Positions 13,704-20,144 of a stretch of 20,144 bases of DNA are shown in pieces (the first letter of the stretch is position 1; each line of letters starts with the position of its first letter). Position numbers and translations under genes: made by a program. Below the pieces are notes generated by a model. That model ran no database searches and was not told where the DNA came from. It worked only from the letters and a program-made list of their open reading frames with translations. The DNA is from Dechloromonas sp. Lineage in GTDB: Bacteria > Pseudomonadota > Gammaproteobacteria > Burkholderiales > Rhodocyclaceae. Where the stretch lies: contig JAFLDQ010000056.1 of NCBI GenBank assembly GCA_017302355.1, positions 1 to 20,144 on the forward strand, given 5' to 3'.

Positions 13704-14843
13704 ATGAAGAAGACCATCGTTGCCACGCTGCTTTCGGTGCTTGCCGCAACCGCCCTCGCCGACCTCAATGTCGGCGTCACGCTGTCGGCGACCGGGCCGG
13801 CCGCCTCGCTCGGCATTCCCGAGAAGAACACCATCGCCCTGCTACCGGCGACCATCGGCGGGCAGAAGGTGAACTACATCGTCCTCGACGATGCTTCCGA
13901 CACGACGACCGCGGTCAAGAACACGCGCAAGCTGATCGCCGAGAACAAGGTCGATGTCGTCATTGGGTCGACGACAACGCCCAACTCGCTGGCGATGATC
14001 GACGTCGCCGCCGAAGGCGAGACGCCGATGATCGCGATGGCCGCGTCGACCCGTATCGTCGAGCCGGTGGACGACAAGAAGCGCTGGGTGTTCAAGACGC
14101 CGCAGAACGACGCCCAGATGTCGACCGCCATCGTCGAGCACATGACCAGCCACGGGGTGAAGACCGTCGCCTACATCGGCTTCTCCGATGCCTACGGCGA
14201 GGGCTGGTGGAACGAGTTCTCGAAGATCGCCGAGGCGCGCAAGCTCCAGCTGGTCGCCAACGAGCGCTTCAACAAGACCGACACCTCGGTGACCGGCCAG
14301 ATCCTCAAGATCCTCGCCGCCAAGCCGGATGCGGTGCTGATCGGCGGGGCGGGGACGCCGGCGGCGCTGCCGCAGAAGGCGCTCAAGGAGAAGGGCTACA
14401 AGGGCCAGATCTACCAGACGCACGGGGTCGCCAATGCCGACTTCCTGCGCGTCTGCGGCAAGGACTGCGAAGGGACGATCCTGCCGACGGGTCCGGTGCT
14501 GGTTGCGGCGCAGTTGCCGGCGGATCACCCGGTCAAGAAGTCGGCGACCGAGTACGTCACCCGGTACGAGGCCGCCCACGGAAAGGGGAACGTGTCGACT
14601 TTCGGCGCACACGCCTGGGATGCGGCGCTCCTGCTGTCGGCGGCGGTGCCGGTAGCGCTGAAGAAGGGGCAGCCGGGGACGAAGGAGTTCCGGGTGGCGC
14701 TGCGCGATGCGCTGGAGGGTGTCAAGGATCTGCCGGGGGCGCACGGTGTCTTCAACATGAGCGCGCAGGACCACCTCGGATTCGACCAGCGCGCCCGCGT
14801 CATCGTCACGGTGGACAACGGCGCCTGGAAGCTGGTGAAGTAA
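13704..14843 (+). CDS. Branched-chain-amino-acid-type (HAAT) ABC substrate-binding protein, copy 1
   Basis: 379 residues, type I periplasmic binding fold (LivK-like). The Sec signal peptide KKTIVATLLSVLAATALA is cleaved before DLNVG; there is no lipobox. Family marks include NVGVTLSATGPAASLGIPEKN, DVVIGSTTTPNSLAM (ligand-contact loop), FGAHAWDAALLL near the C-terminus and FDQRARVIVTV at the end. GGGGAG lies 5 bp before the ATG. It is a close paralogue of the next gene: long identical blocks such as IPEKNTIALLP and GQKVNYIVLDDA are shared. A difference is a Cys pair (C251, C255, VCGKDCEG) where copy 2 has Gly and Val, which could form a disulphide in the periplasm. The ligand is not identifiable; relatives bind branched-chain amino acids, amides or aromatic acids. 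Confidence 0.92.
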   Translation: MKKTIVATLLSVLAATALADLNVGVTLSATGPAASLGIPEKNTIALLPATIGGQKVNYIVLDDASDTTTAVKNTRKLIAENKVDVVIGSTTTPNSLAMIDVAAEGETPMIAMAASTRIVEPVDDKKRWVFKTPQNDAQMSTAIVEHMTSHGVKTVAYIGFSDAYGEGWWNEFSKIAEARKLQLVANERFNKTDTSVTGQILKILAAKPDAVLIGGAGTPAALPQKALKEKGYKGQIYQTHGVANADFLRVCGKDCEGTILPTGPVLVAAQLPADHPVKKSATEYVTRYEAAHGKGNVSTFGAHAWDAALLLSAAVPVALKKGQPGTKEFRVALRDALEGVKDLPGAHGVFNMSAQDHLGFDQRARVIVTVDNGAWKLVK

Positions 14844-14859
14844 GACCCCGATCGGGCAA

Positions 14860-14894
14860 GGAAAGGGCGGGCGTGCTAAACTCCCGCCCTTTCC
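14860..14894 (+). other. 12-bp perfect stem-loop between the two binding-protein genes
   Basis: GGAAAGGGCGGG (14860-14871) pairs perfectly with CCCGCCCTTTCC (14883-14894) around an 11-nt loop. No T-run follows, so it is unlikely to terminate completely. It may protect the 3' end of the copy-1 message or set its level above the downstream genes, as is common after periplasmic binding-protein genes. It ends 30 bp before the copy-2 ATG. Confidence 0.7.
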
Positions 14895-14923
14895 ACGTCT
14901 GCAGCCCGCCCGGGAAGAAAGCC

Positions 14924-16078
14924 ATGTCCAGGAAAGCCATTCTCGCCGCCGTCGCCGCTGCCGCGGCGCTGTCCTTCGCCCCGGCCGCATTCGCCGACAT
15001 CAACGTCGGCGTCTCGGTGTCCGCCACCGGGCCGGCCGCTTCGCTCGGCATCCCCGAGAAGAACACGATCGCCCTCCTGCCGACCACGATCGGCGGCCAG
15101 AAGGTCAATTACATCGTCCTTGACGATGCGACCGACCCGACGCAGGCAACCAAGAACATCAAGAAGCTGATCAGCGAGAACCGGGTCGATGTGGTGATCG
15201 GTTCGACGACGACGCCGAACTCGCTGGCGATGATGGATGTCGCGGTCGACAACGAAACACCGCTGATTTCCATGGCCGGTTCGGCGATCGTCGTCGAACC
15301 GATGGACGCGAAGCGCCGCTGGGTGTTCAAGACCGCCCAGAACGACGCCCACATGGTCACCGCCATCGTCCAGCACATGACCGACAGGAACGTCCAGACC
15401 GTCGCCTTCATTGGTTTTGCCGACGCCTACGGGGAAGGCTGGTACCAGCAATTCGCCCGGATCGCCGAGGCGCGCAAGCTGAAGATCGTCGCCAGCGAGC
15501 GTTTTCAGCGCACCGATACCTCGGTGACCGGGCAGGTGCTCAAGGTGATGGCGGCCAAGCCCGATGCCGTCCTGATCGGCGGCGCCGGGACTCCGGCCGC
15601 ACTGCCGCAGAAGGCGCTCAAGGAAAAGGGCTACAAGGGGCTGATCTACCAGACGCACGGCGTTGCCAACAGCGATTTCCTGCGTGTCGGCGGCAAGGAT
15701 GTCGAGGGCGCCTTCCTGCCGGTGGGTCCGATGCTGGTCGCCGCCCAGTTGCCGAACGACAATCCGGTCAAGAAATCGGCGCTGGAGTATGTGAACAAGT
15801 ACGAAGCCGCGCACGGCAAGGGCAGCGTCAGTTCCTTCGGCGGCCATGCCTGGGATGCCGGCGTGCTCCTGGAGAACGCCATTCCGGTCGCGCTGAAGAA
15901 GGGGGAGCCGGGGACCAGGGAATTCCGCAAGGCGTTGCGCGATGCCCTGGAAAACACCAGGGATCTGCCGGCGGCGCTCGGGATCTTCAACATGACGGCA
16001 AACGACCATCAGGGCTTTGACCAGCGGGCGCGGGTCATGGTGACCATTGAAAACAATACCTGGAAACTCGTCAAGTAA
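14924..16078 (+). CDS. Branched-chain-amino-acid-type (HAAT) ABC substrate-binding protein, copy 2
   Basis: 384 residues, LivK-like periplasmic binding protein. Signal peptide SRKAILAAVAAAAALSFAPAAFA, cleavage before DINVG. It carries the same landmarks as copy 1 (SATGPAASLGIPEKN, DVVIGSTTTPNSLAMMD, FGGHAWDAGVLLENA, FDQRARVMVTI). Start ATG 14924 begins the signal peptide with GGGAAGAAA upstream; the frame is open far upstream through copy 1 but that part is a glycine/arginine-rich shadow. Tandem duplication is the simplest origin. Differences cluster in lobe surfaces and at the Cys pair of copy 1, so the two may differ in ligand while sharing one channel. The gap to the fused permease gene is 127 bp with no recognised promoter. 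Confidence 0.92.
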   Translation: MSRKAILAAVAAAAALSFAPAAFADINVGVSVSATGPAASLGIPEKNTIALLPTTIGGQKVNYIVLDDATDPTQATKNIKKLISENRVDVVIGSTTTPNSLAMMDVAVDNETPLISMAGSAIVVEPMDAKRRWVFKTAQNDAHMVTAIVQHMTDRNVQTVAFIGFADAYGEGWYQQFARIAEARKLKIVASERFQRTDTSVTGQVLKVMAAKPDAVLIGGAGTPAALPQKALKEKGYKGLIYQTHGVANSDFLRVGGKDVEGAFLPVGPMLVAAQLPNDNPVKKSALEYVNKYEAAHGKGSVSSFGGHAWDAGVLLENAIPVALKKGEPGTREFRKALRDALENTRDLPAALGIFNMTANDHQGFDQRARVMVTIENNTWKLVK

Positions 16079-16205
16079 GCGCCCGCTTGCTCCGGACGTG
16101 GCGGAAATCATTGCGGTGCCAGTTGCTCCCTTGCGTTGTTCCCGTTTGCGACCGGGATGGGCGGCGGGCGCCCGGAATCGCCGGCGCTGCCCGAGTCGCT
16201 GATCC

Positions 16206-19055
16206 ATGGACCTGCAGATCTTCGTTCTCCTTGGCCAGGATGGCGTCACCAACGGCGCCATCTATGCCCTGCTGGCGCTGGCGCTGGTGCTGGTGTTCGC
16301 GGTCACCCGCGCCATTTTCATTCCGCAAGGGGAGTTCGTCGCCTACGGCGCGCTGACGCTGGCTTCGCTGCAGGCGGGCAAGGTGCCGGGCACGATCTGG
16401 CTGCTGCTGTCGCTCGGGACGGCGATCGTCCTCATCGATGGCGTCCGCCTGATGCGCGAGGGGCGCTTCCGCAGGTTGCCGCCCTTGCTGATCTACAACA
16501 TCGGGATTCCGCTGGCCTTTGCCGGCGGTCTGTTCGTCGTGCCGCCGGCCCAGTTGCCGTTGGCGGCCCAGGTCGTCGTGTCGATGCTGCTGGTGGTGCC
16601 GCTGGGGCCGATGATCTACCGCCTCGCCTACCAGCCGGTGGCGAGCGCGTCGGTGCTCGTCCTGCTGATCGTATCGGTGGCCGTGCACCTGGCGCTGATC
16701 GGCCTCGGTCTGCTGTTCTTCGGCGCCGAGGGGTCGCGGACGCCCGCCTTCACCGACATCAGCTTCGAGCTGGCCGGCGCGCCCCTGCAGGGGCAGACCA
16801 TCCTCGTCGTCGTGGCGTCGGCGCTGTTGATCATCGGGCTTTACTTCTTTTTCGAGCGCACCGTTTACGGCAAGGCGCTGCGCGCCACCGCGATGAACCG
16901 CACCGGGGCCCGCCTGATGGGGATTCCGCCGGTACTGGCCGGCAAGCTGTGCTTCACCTTCGCGGCGGCGATCGGCGCCTTTTCGGGCATCCTGATCGCG
17001 CCGATCACCACCATCTACTACGACTCCGGCTTCCTGATCGGCCTCAAGGGTTTCGTCGGCGCCATCATCGGCGGCCTCGCTTCGTATCCGGTCGCCGCCC
17101 TCGGCGCCCTGCTGGTCGGCCTGCTCGAGTCCTACTCGTCGTTCTACGCCAGCGCGTTCAAGGAAGTGATCGTGTTTACGATGATCATCCCGGTGCTGCT
17201 CTGGCGCTCGCTGACCACGCACCATGCCGAAGACGACGACGAGCACACGGACATTGTCAGCGCCGATCCCCGGCATTCCCGGGTCGCCAGCCGCTGGCGC
17301 CGGCATGCGCCTTTCGCCGTCTTCGTCGGCCTGCTGCTCCTCGCTCCGCAGTTGCTGCCCGAATTCTCGGTCACCCTGCTCAACTATATCGGACTCTATG
17401 CCATCGTCGCCGTCGGCCTCGTGCTGCTGACCGGCGTCGGCGGCCTCACGTCTTTCGGGCAGGCGGCTTTCGTCGGTCTCGGCGCCTATACGACGGCATG
17501 GCTGACGACGACGCATGGCCTTTCTCCGTGGGTTACGCTGTTCGTCGGACTCGCCATCACCGGCGTCGTGGCGTTCTTCCTCGGGTTCATCACGCTGCGC
17601 ATGGGTGGCCATTACCTGCCGCTGGGCACCATCGCCTGGGGCATCAGCCTGTACTTCCTGTTCGGCAACGTCGACTTCCTGGGCGGCCACACCGGCATCA
17701 CCGGCATCCCCGCGGTGACGCTGTTCGGCTGGGAACTGAAATCGGGTCGCGAGTTCTATTATCTGATCTGGTTGGTCGTGCTGCTGGCCATCGTCGCCAT
17801 CCGGAACCTGCTCGATTCGCGCGAAGGCCGGGCGATCAGGGCGCTTCCGGGAGGGATCGTGATGGCCGAGGCGATGGGCGTCGATACCTACCGCACCAAG
17901 ATCCGGATCTTTCTGCTTGCCGCGCTTCTGGCGAGCGTTTCCGGCTGGCTCTACGCCCATCTGCAGCGCTTCGTGAACCCGACGCCGTTCTCGCTGACGC
18001 AGGGCATCGAATACCTGTTCATGGCGGTCGTCGGCGGCATCGGCCACGTATGGGGCGCCGTTCTCGGGGCGGGCCTGATCACCGTCCTCAAGCAGTGGCT
18101 GCAGGACTGGCTGCCACGGATCTTTGGCCAGAGCGGCAATTTCGAGATCATCGTCTTCGGCATCGCCATGGTCCTGATCCTGCAGAAGGCGCGCTCGGGG
18201 ATGTGGCCGCTGATCATGCGCCTGCTGCCGGTGCGCACCTTGCGCCGTGAAATTCCCCAGGCGGAAATGCTCCCGAAACGCGGGTCGACCGCACCCGGCG
18301 TCCTGCTTCTCGATGCGAGCGAGGTGACCAAGCGCTTCGGCGGCCTGGTCGCCAACAACAACATGGCGCTGACCGTGAAGGCGGGCGAGGTCATGGCGCT
18401 GATCGGTCCGAACGGCGCCGGCAAGAGCACGATGTTCAACTGCATTTCGGCGGCCAATCCGGCAACCGAGGGCAAGATCGCCTTCCTCGGCGAGTCGACC
18501 GAGGCGCTCGCCGCGCGCGAGATCGCCCGCCGCGGCATGAGTCGCACCTTTCAGCATGTTCGCCTGCTTGGCCAGATGTCGGTCCTCGAGAACGTCGCCA
18601 TCGGCGCTCACCTGCGTGGCCGCAAGGGCTTCGTTTCCGCGGCGCTGCGTCTGGATCGCGGCGAAGAGCATCAGCTGCTCGGCGAAGCGGTCCGGCAGAT
18701 CGAGCGGGTCGGCCTTGGCGAGCGCAGGTTCGATCCCGCCGGCAGCCTGTCGCTCGGCCAGCAGCGCATCGTCGAGATCGCGCGGGCGCTGGCCTCTGAC
18801 CCCTGTCTGCTGCTCCTCGACGAACCGGCCGCCGGCCTGCGCTACAAGGAAAAGCTGGCGCTCGCCGAATTGCTGCGCAAGCTGCGCGCCGAAGGCATGG
18901 GTATCCTGCTCGTCGAGCACGACATGGATTTCGTCATGGGGCTCGCCGATCGCGTCGTGGTCATGGAGTTCGGCGAGAAGATCGCCGAGGGCCGGCCGGA
19001 AGAGATCCAGCGCAACCCGAAGGTTCTCGAAGCCTACCTCGGGGGGGTGGACTGA
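16206..19055 (+). CDS. LivH-LivM-LivG triple fusion: two permease domains plus ATPase of a HAAT ABC importer
   Basis: 949 residues in one uninterrupted frame. Residues 1-340 are a LivH-type permease ([29 protein letters not shown] region). A charged linker rich in Asp/Glu/His follows (about 338-368, [18 protein letters not shown]). Residues 370-665 are a LivM-type permease ([49 protein letters not shown]). After a second linker, residues 700-949 are a LivG-type ATPase with Walker [10 protein letters not shown] (734-742), signature LSLGQQ (848-853), Walker B LLLLDEP (Asp872, Glu873) and H-loop VEHDMDF. These are normally three separate genes. The N-terminal domain is longer than a usual LivH (about 300), with extra helices near 65-130. 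ATG 16206 has no strong Shine-Dalgarno. The stop overlaps the next ATG by one base. A single chain would provide the whole membrane core and one ATPase, pairing with LivF. Confidence 0.93.
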   Translation: MDLQIFVLLGQDGVTNGAIYALLALALVLVFAVTRAIFIPQGEFVAYGALTLASLQAGKVPGTIWLLLSLGTAIVLIDGVRLMREGRFRRLPPLLIYNIGIPLAFAGGLFVVPPAQLPLAAQVVVSMLLVVPLGPMIYRLAYQPVASASVLVLLIVSVAVHLALIGLGLLFFGAEGSRTPAFTDISFELAGAPLQGQTILVVVASALLIIGLYFFFERTVYGKALRATAMNRTGARLMGIPPVLAGKLCFTFAAAIGAFSGILIAPITTIYYDSGFLIGLKGFVGAIIGGLASYPVAALGALLVGLLESYSSFYASAFKEVIVFTMIIPVLLWRSLTTHHAEDDDEHTDIVSADPRHSRVASRWRRHAPFAVFVGLLLLAPQLLPEFSVTLLNYIGLYAIVAVGLVLLTGVGGLTSFGQAAFVGLGAYTTAWLTTTHGLSPWVTLFVGLAITGVVAFFLGFITLRMGGHYLPLGTIAWGISLYFLFGNVDFLGGHTGITGIPAVTLFGWELKSGREFYYLIWLVVLLAIVAIRNLLDSREGRAIRALPGGIVMAEAMGVDTYRTKIRIFLLAALLASVSGWLYAHLQRFVNPTPFSLTQGIEYLFMAVVGGIGHVWGAVLGAGLITVLKQWLQDWLPRIFGQSGNFEIIVFGIAMVLILQKARSGMWPLIMRLLPVRTLRREIPQAEMLPKRGSTAPGVLLLDASEVTKRFGGLVANNNMALTVKAGEVMALIGPNGAGKSTMFNCISAANPATEGKIAFLGESTEALAAREIARRGMSRTFQHVRLLGQMSVLENVAIGAHLRGRKGFVSAALRLDRGEEHQLLGEAVRQIERVGLGERRFDPAGSLSLGQQRIVEIARALASDPCLLLLDEPAAGLRYKEKLALAELLRKLRAEGMGILLVEHDMDFVMGLADRVVVMEFGEKIAEGRPEEIQRNPKVLEAYLGGVD

Positions 19056-19819
19056 TGGTCACCCGGCATCCCCACCTGCACGAGCACGAAACCATCCTCG
19101 AAGTGAAGAACCTGTCGGTCTCCTACAGCAAGATCGAGGCCTTGCACGACATCAGCCTGACCATCCGCCGCAGCGAGATCGTTACCGTCATCGGCCCCAA
19201 TGGCGCCGGCAAGACGACGCTGCTGCTGGCGTTGATGGGATTGCTGCCCGCGGCCGGCAGCATCGTCTATATGGGCCAGGCTCAAGGTCGCGAACGCGAG
19301 GTCGAGCACCTGGTGCGCCACGGGATGACGCTGGTTCCGGAAAAGCGCGAACTGTTCGCCGAGATGAGCGTCGAGGACAACCTGGTGCTCGGCGCCTTCG
19401 ACCGCTACCGCACCGGACACCGCGACCACATGGAAACCATGGATGAGGTGTTCGAGATATTCCCGCGCCTGGAAGAACGCCGCGCCCAGCTCGCCGGCAC
19501 GCTGTCCGGCGGCGAGCGCCAGATGCTGGCCATGGGTCGCGCCCTGATGGCCAAGCCCAGGCTGCTGATGCTCGATGAACCCAGCCTCGGGCTGGCGCCG
19601 CTGATCATCAAGGAAATCTTCCGCATCATCGCCGAACTCAAGCAGACGGGCGTCGCCATCCTGTTGATCGAGCAGAACGCCCGCGCCGCCCTGCACGTCG
19701 CCGACTACGGCTATGTCCTGGAAACCGGCGAGGTGTCGCTGGCCGGACCAAGCGGCGAACTGGCGGCCGACCCGCGCGTCATCGAGAGCTACCTCGGCTT
19801 CGGGCACAAGCAGGACTGA
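19055..19819 (+). CDS. livF: LivF-type ATP-binding protein of the HAAT ABC importer
   Basis: 254 residues, second ATPase of the transporter. Walker A GPNGAGKTT (47-55), VPEKRELFAEMSVEDNL (about 94-110, a LivF hallmark), signature LSGGERQ (150-156), Walker B LMLDEPS (171-177) followed by LGLAPLIIKEIF, and the LivF-type end LIEQNARAAL. An N-terminal extension of about 12 residues (HPHLHEHE, His-rich) precedes the first strand. The ATG shares its A with the upstream TGA, so it is translationally coupled to the fused gene and expected to assemble with its LivG domain as the heterodimeric ATPase. No further transport gene follows in the window. Confidence 0.95.
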   Translation: MVTRHPHLHEHETILEVKNLSVSYSKIEALHDISLTIRRSEIVTVIGPNGAGKTTLLLALMGLLPAAGSIVYMGQAQGREREVEHLVRHGMTLVPEKRELFAEMSVEDNLVLGAFDRYRTGHRDHMETMDEVFEIFPRLEERRAQLAGTLSGGERQMLAMGRALMAKPRLLMLDEPSLGLAPLIIKEIFRIIAELKQTGVAILLIEQNARAALHVADYGYVLETGEVSLAGPSGELAADPRVIESYLGFGHKQD

Positions 19820-19862
19820 TTCCGTTTCCAGACCAACCACGGCTTTGTCGACTTCGCCTTGC

Positions 19863-19879
19863 CGTGCTGCTTGCACTGT
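19863..19879. repeat. 17-bp direct repeat, copy 2, downstream of livF
   Basis: Exact second copy of the 17-mer at 13628-13644, same orientation, 43 bp past the livF stop. The two copies bracket the whole Liv-type operon. Confidence 0.6.
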
Positions 19880-19935
19880 CGGCGGCTCGTCTTCGCGTCA
19901 CCATTGATCTGGAAATGGAATCACCGGCGGCCCGG

Positions 19936-20085
19936 CTAACGCGGGTCCCGGTCGCCGCCGCGATGGTTGTCCGGCCCGCGGCCGCCCCGGTTGTGATCCA
20001 GCTGCGGTGATTGGCGCGGGAATTCTTTAGAGACATGAGCCTGCTGGTTGGCACTATCGAACTCGAGCGGTTGCTGGACCTTCAT
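19936..20085 (-). CDS. Short hypothetical ORF, Arg/Gly/Asp-rich C-terminus
   Basis: 49 codons from ATG 20085 to TAG. The product begins MKVQQPLEFDSANQQ and ends in a low-complexity NRGGRGPDNHRGGDRDPR tail. The frame is also open about 11 codons upstream (GHIREWF just before the ATG) back to a TGA, so this could equally be the 3' end of a broken longer gene. No Shine-Dalgarno or family match was seen. Codon use is compatible with the rest of the window, but so is the opposite strand's. Confidence 0.25.
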   Translation of the reverse strand: MKVQQPLEFDSANQQAHVSKEFPRQSPQLDHNRGGRGPDNHRGGDRDPR

Positions 20086-20144
20086 GAACCATTCTCGGAT
20101 GTGCCCAGCACGGTATCAGCGAGTCTGGCCGGTACCGGCGGATG
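20035..20144 (+). CDS. Possible 5' end of a gene running off the right edge
   Basis: An open frame from ATG 20035 to the window end, 36 codons, beginning MSLLVGTIELERLLDLHEPF. A weak AGAGAC precedes the ATG. It overlaps the minus-strand short ORF, so at most one is likely real. No family recognised. Confidence 0.25.
   Translation, partial: MSLLVGTIELERLLDLHEPFSDVPSTVSASLAGTGG

Larger units (their letters stand above)
19820..20144. other. Terminal region without a recognisable gene
   Basis: The first 43 bp lead to the 17-bp repeat; no terminator hairpin with T-run was seen after livF. From about 19920 two overlapping short frames on opposite strands are possible and listed separately. I recognise no family in either. 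Confidence 0.5.

Noticed and set aside
16079..16205. Long-range GCGCCCGC/GCGGGCGC pairing (16079-16086 with 16164-16171) as a regulatory structure
   Set aside because: The loop of about 77 nt and the high GC content make such short complementary pairs unremarkable.
14876..16261. 461-codon minus-strand frame over the second binding-protein gene
   Set aside because: Antisense shadow with His/Arg/Gly bias; the plus strand has a signal peptide and LivK-family motifs.
16071..18920. 949-codon open frame on the minus strand antisense to the fused Liv gene
   Set aside because: Its product is Arg/Gln/Asp/His-rich low-complexity sequence typical of the antisense of GC-rich membrane-protein genes, and the plus strand encodes recognisable domains throughout.
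1..20144. Mobile elements, prophage, toxin-antitoxin, defence genes or CRISPR arrays
   Set aside because: No transposase, integrase, terminal inverted repeats, repeat-spacer pattern or defence-type domains were found; gene content is housekeeping and transport.

Overview
The window looks like chromosomal DNA of a GC-rich betaproteobacterium, most likely Rhodocyclales (Dechloromonas/Azonexus/Accumulibacter-like). The main grounds are high GC with strong third-position GC bias, a small regulatory PTS made of EIIA(Man)-HPr-EI without sugar permeases, and a circularly permuted two-piece tmRNA gene. This tmRNA form is known from alphaproteobacteria, cyanobacteria and some betaproteobacteria. The genus-level guess is inference; no database search was possible.

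Layout, left to right. (1) The 3' end of an EamA/DMT transporter gene (+). (2) A tightly overlapping minus-strand polyamine-type ABC operon, potA-potB-potC-potD. (3) A divergent plus-strand PTS operon: EIIA, HPr and enzyme I. (4) A TonB-dependent outer-membrane receptor carrying CxxxM and HxM motifs like those of the copper receptor OprC, followed by a tonB-like gene (+). (5) A minus-strand block: permuted ssrA (tmRNA), a two-repeat BamE/SmpA-like lipoprotein, a DUF4824-like gene that appears broken, a DUF2157-like membrane protein, and riboflavin synthase. (6) A plus-strand branched-chain-amino-acid-type (HAAT) ABC transporter: two tandem paralogous binding proteins, one 949-residue polypeptide fusing LivH, LivM and LivG, and a separate LivF. 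(7) A terminal 325 bp with only short, weak ORFs.

How the parts work together. PotABCD is a complete ABC importer. The PTS proteins form a phosphorelay (PEP to EI to HPr to EIIA) with no sugar permease here, so its role is probably regulatory. The receptor and the TonB-like protein plausibly form an outer-membrane uptake pair. The last operon is a complete importer in which the fused protein supplies both membrane domains and one ATPase, LivF supplies the second ATPase, and two different binding proteins may feed the same channel.

The observations most worth following up are the two-piece tmRNA with inferred tag ANDEHFAIAA, the OprC-like Cu-site motifs in the receptor, the LivH-LivM-LivG triple fusion, the start-less and nonsense-interrupted DUF4824-like gene, two genes with TAGAAT-N6-ATG starts suggesting leaderless mRNAs, and a 17-bp exact repeat bracketing the Liv operon. 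I saw no phage, insertion sequence, CRISPR array or obvious new multi-gene system.
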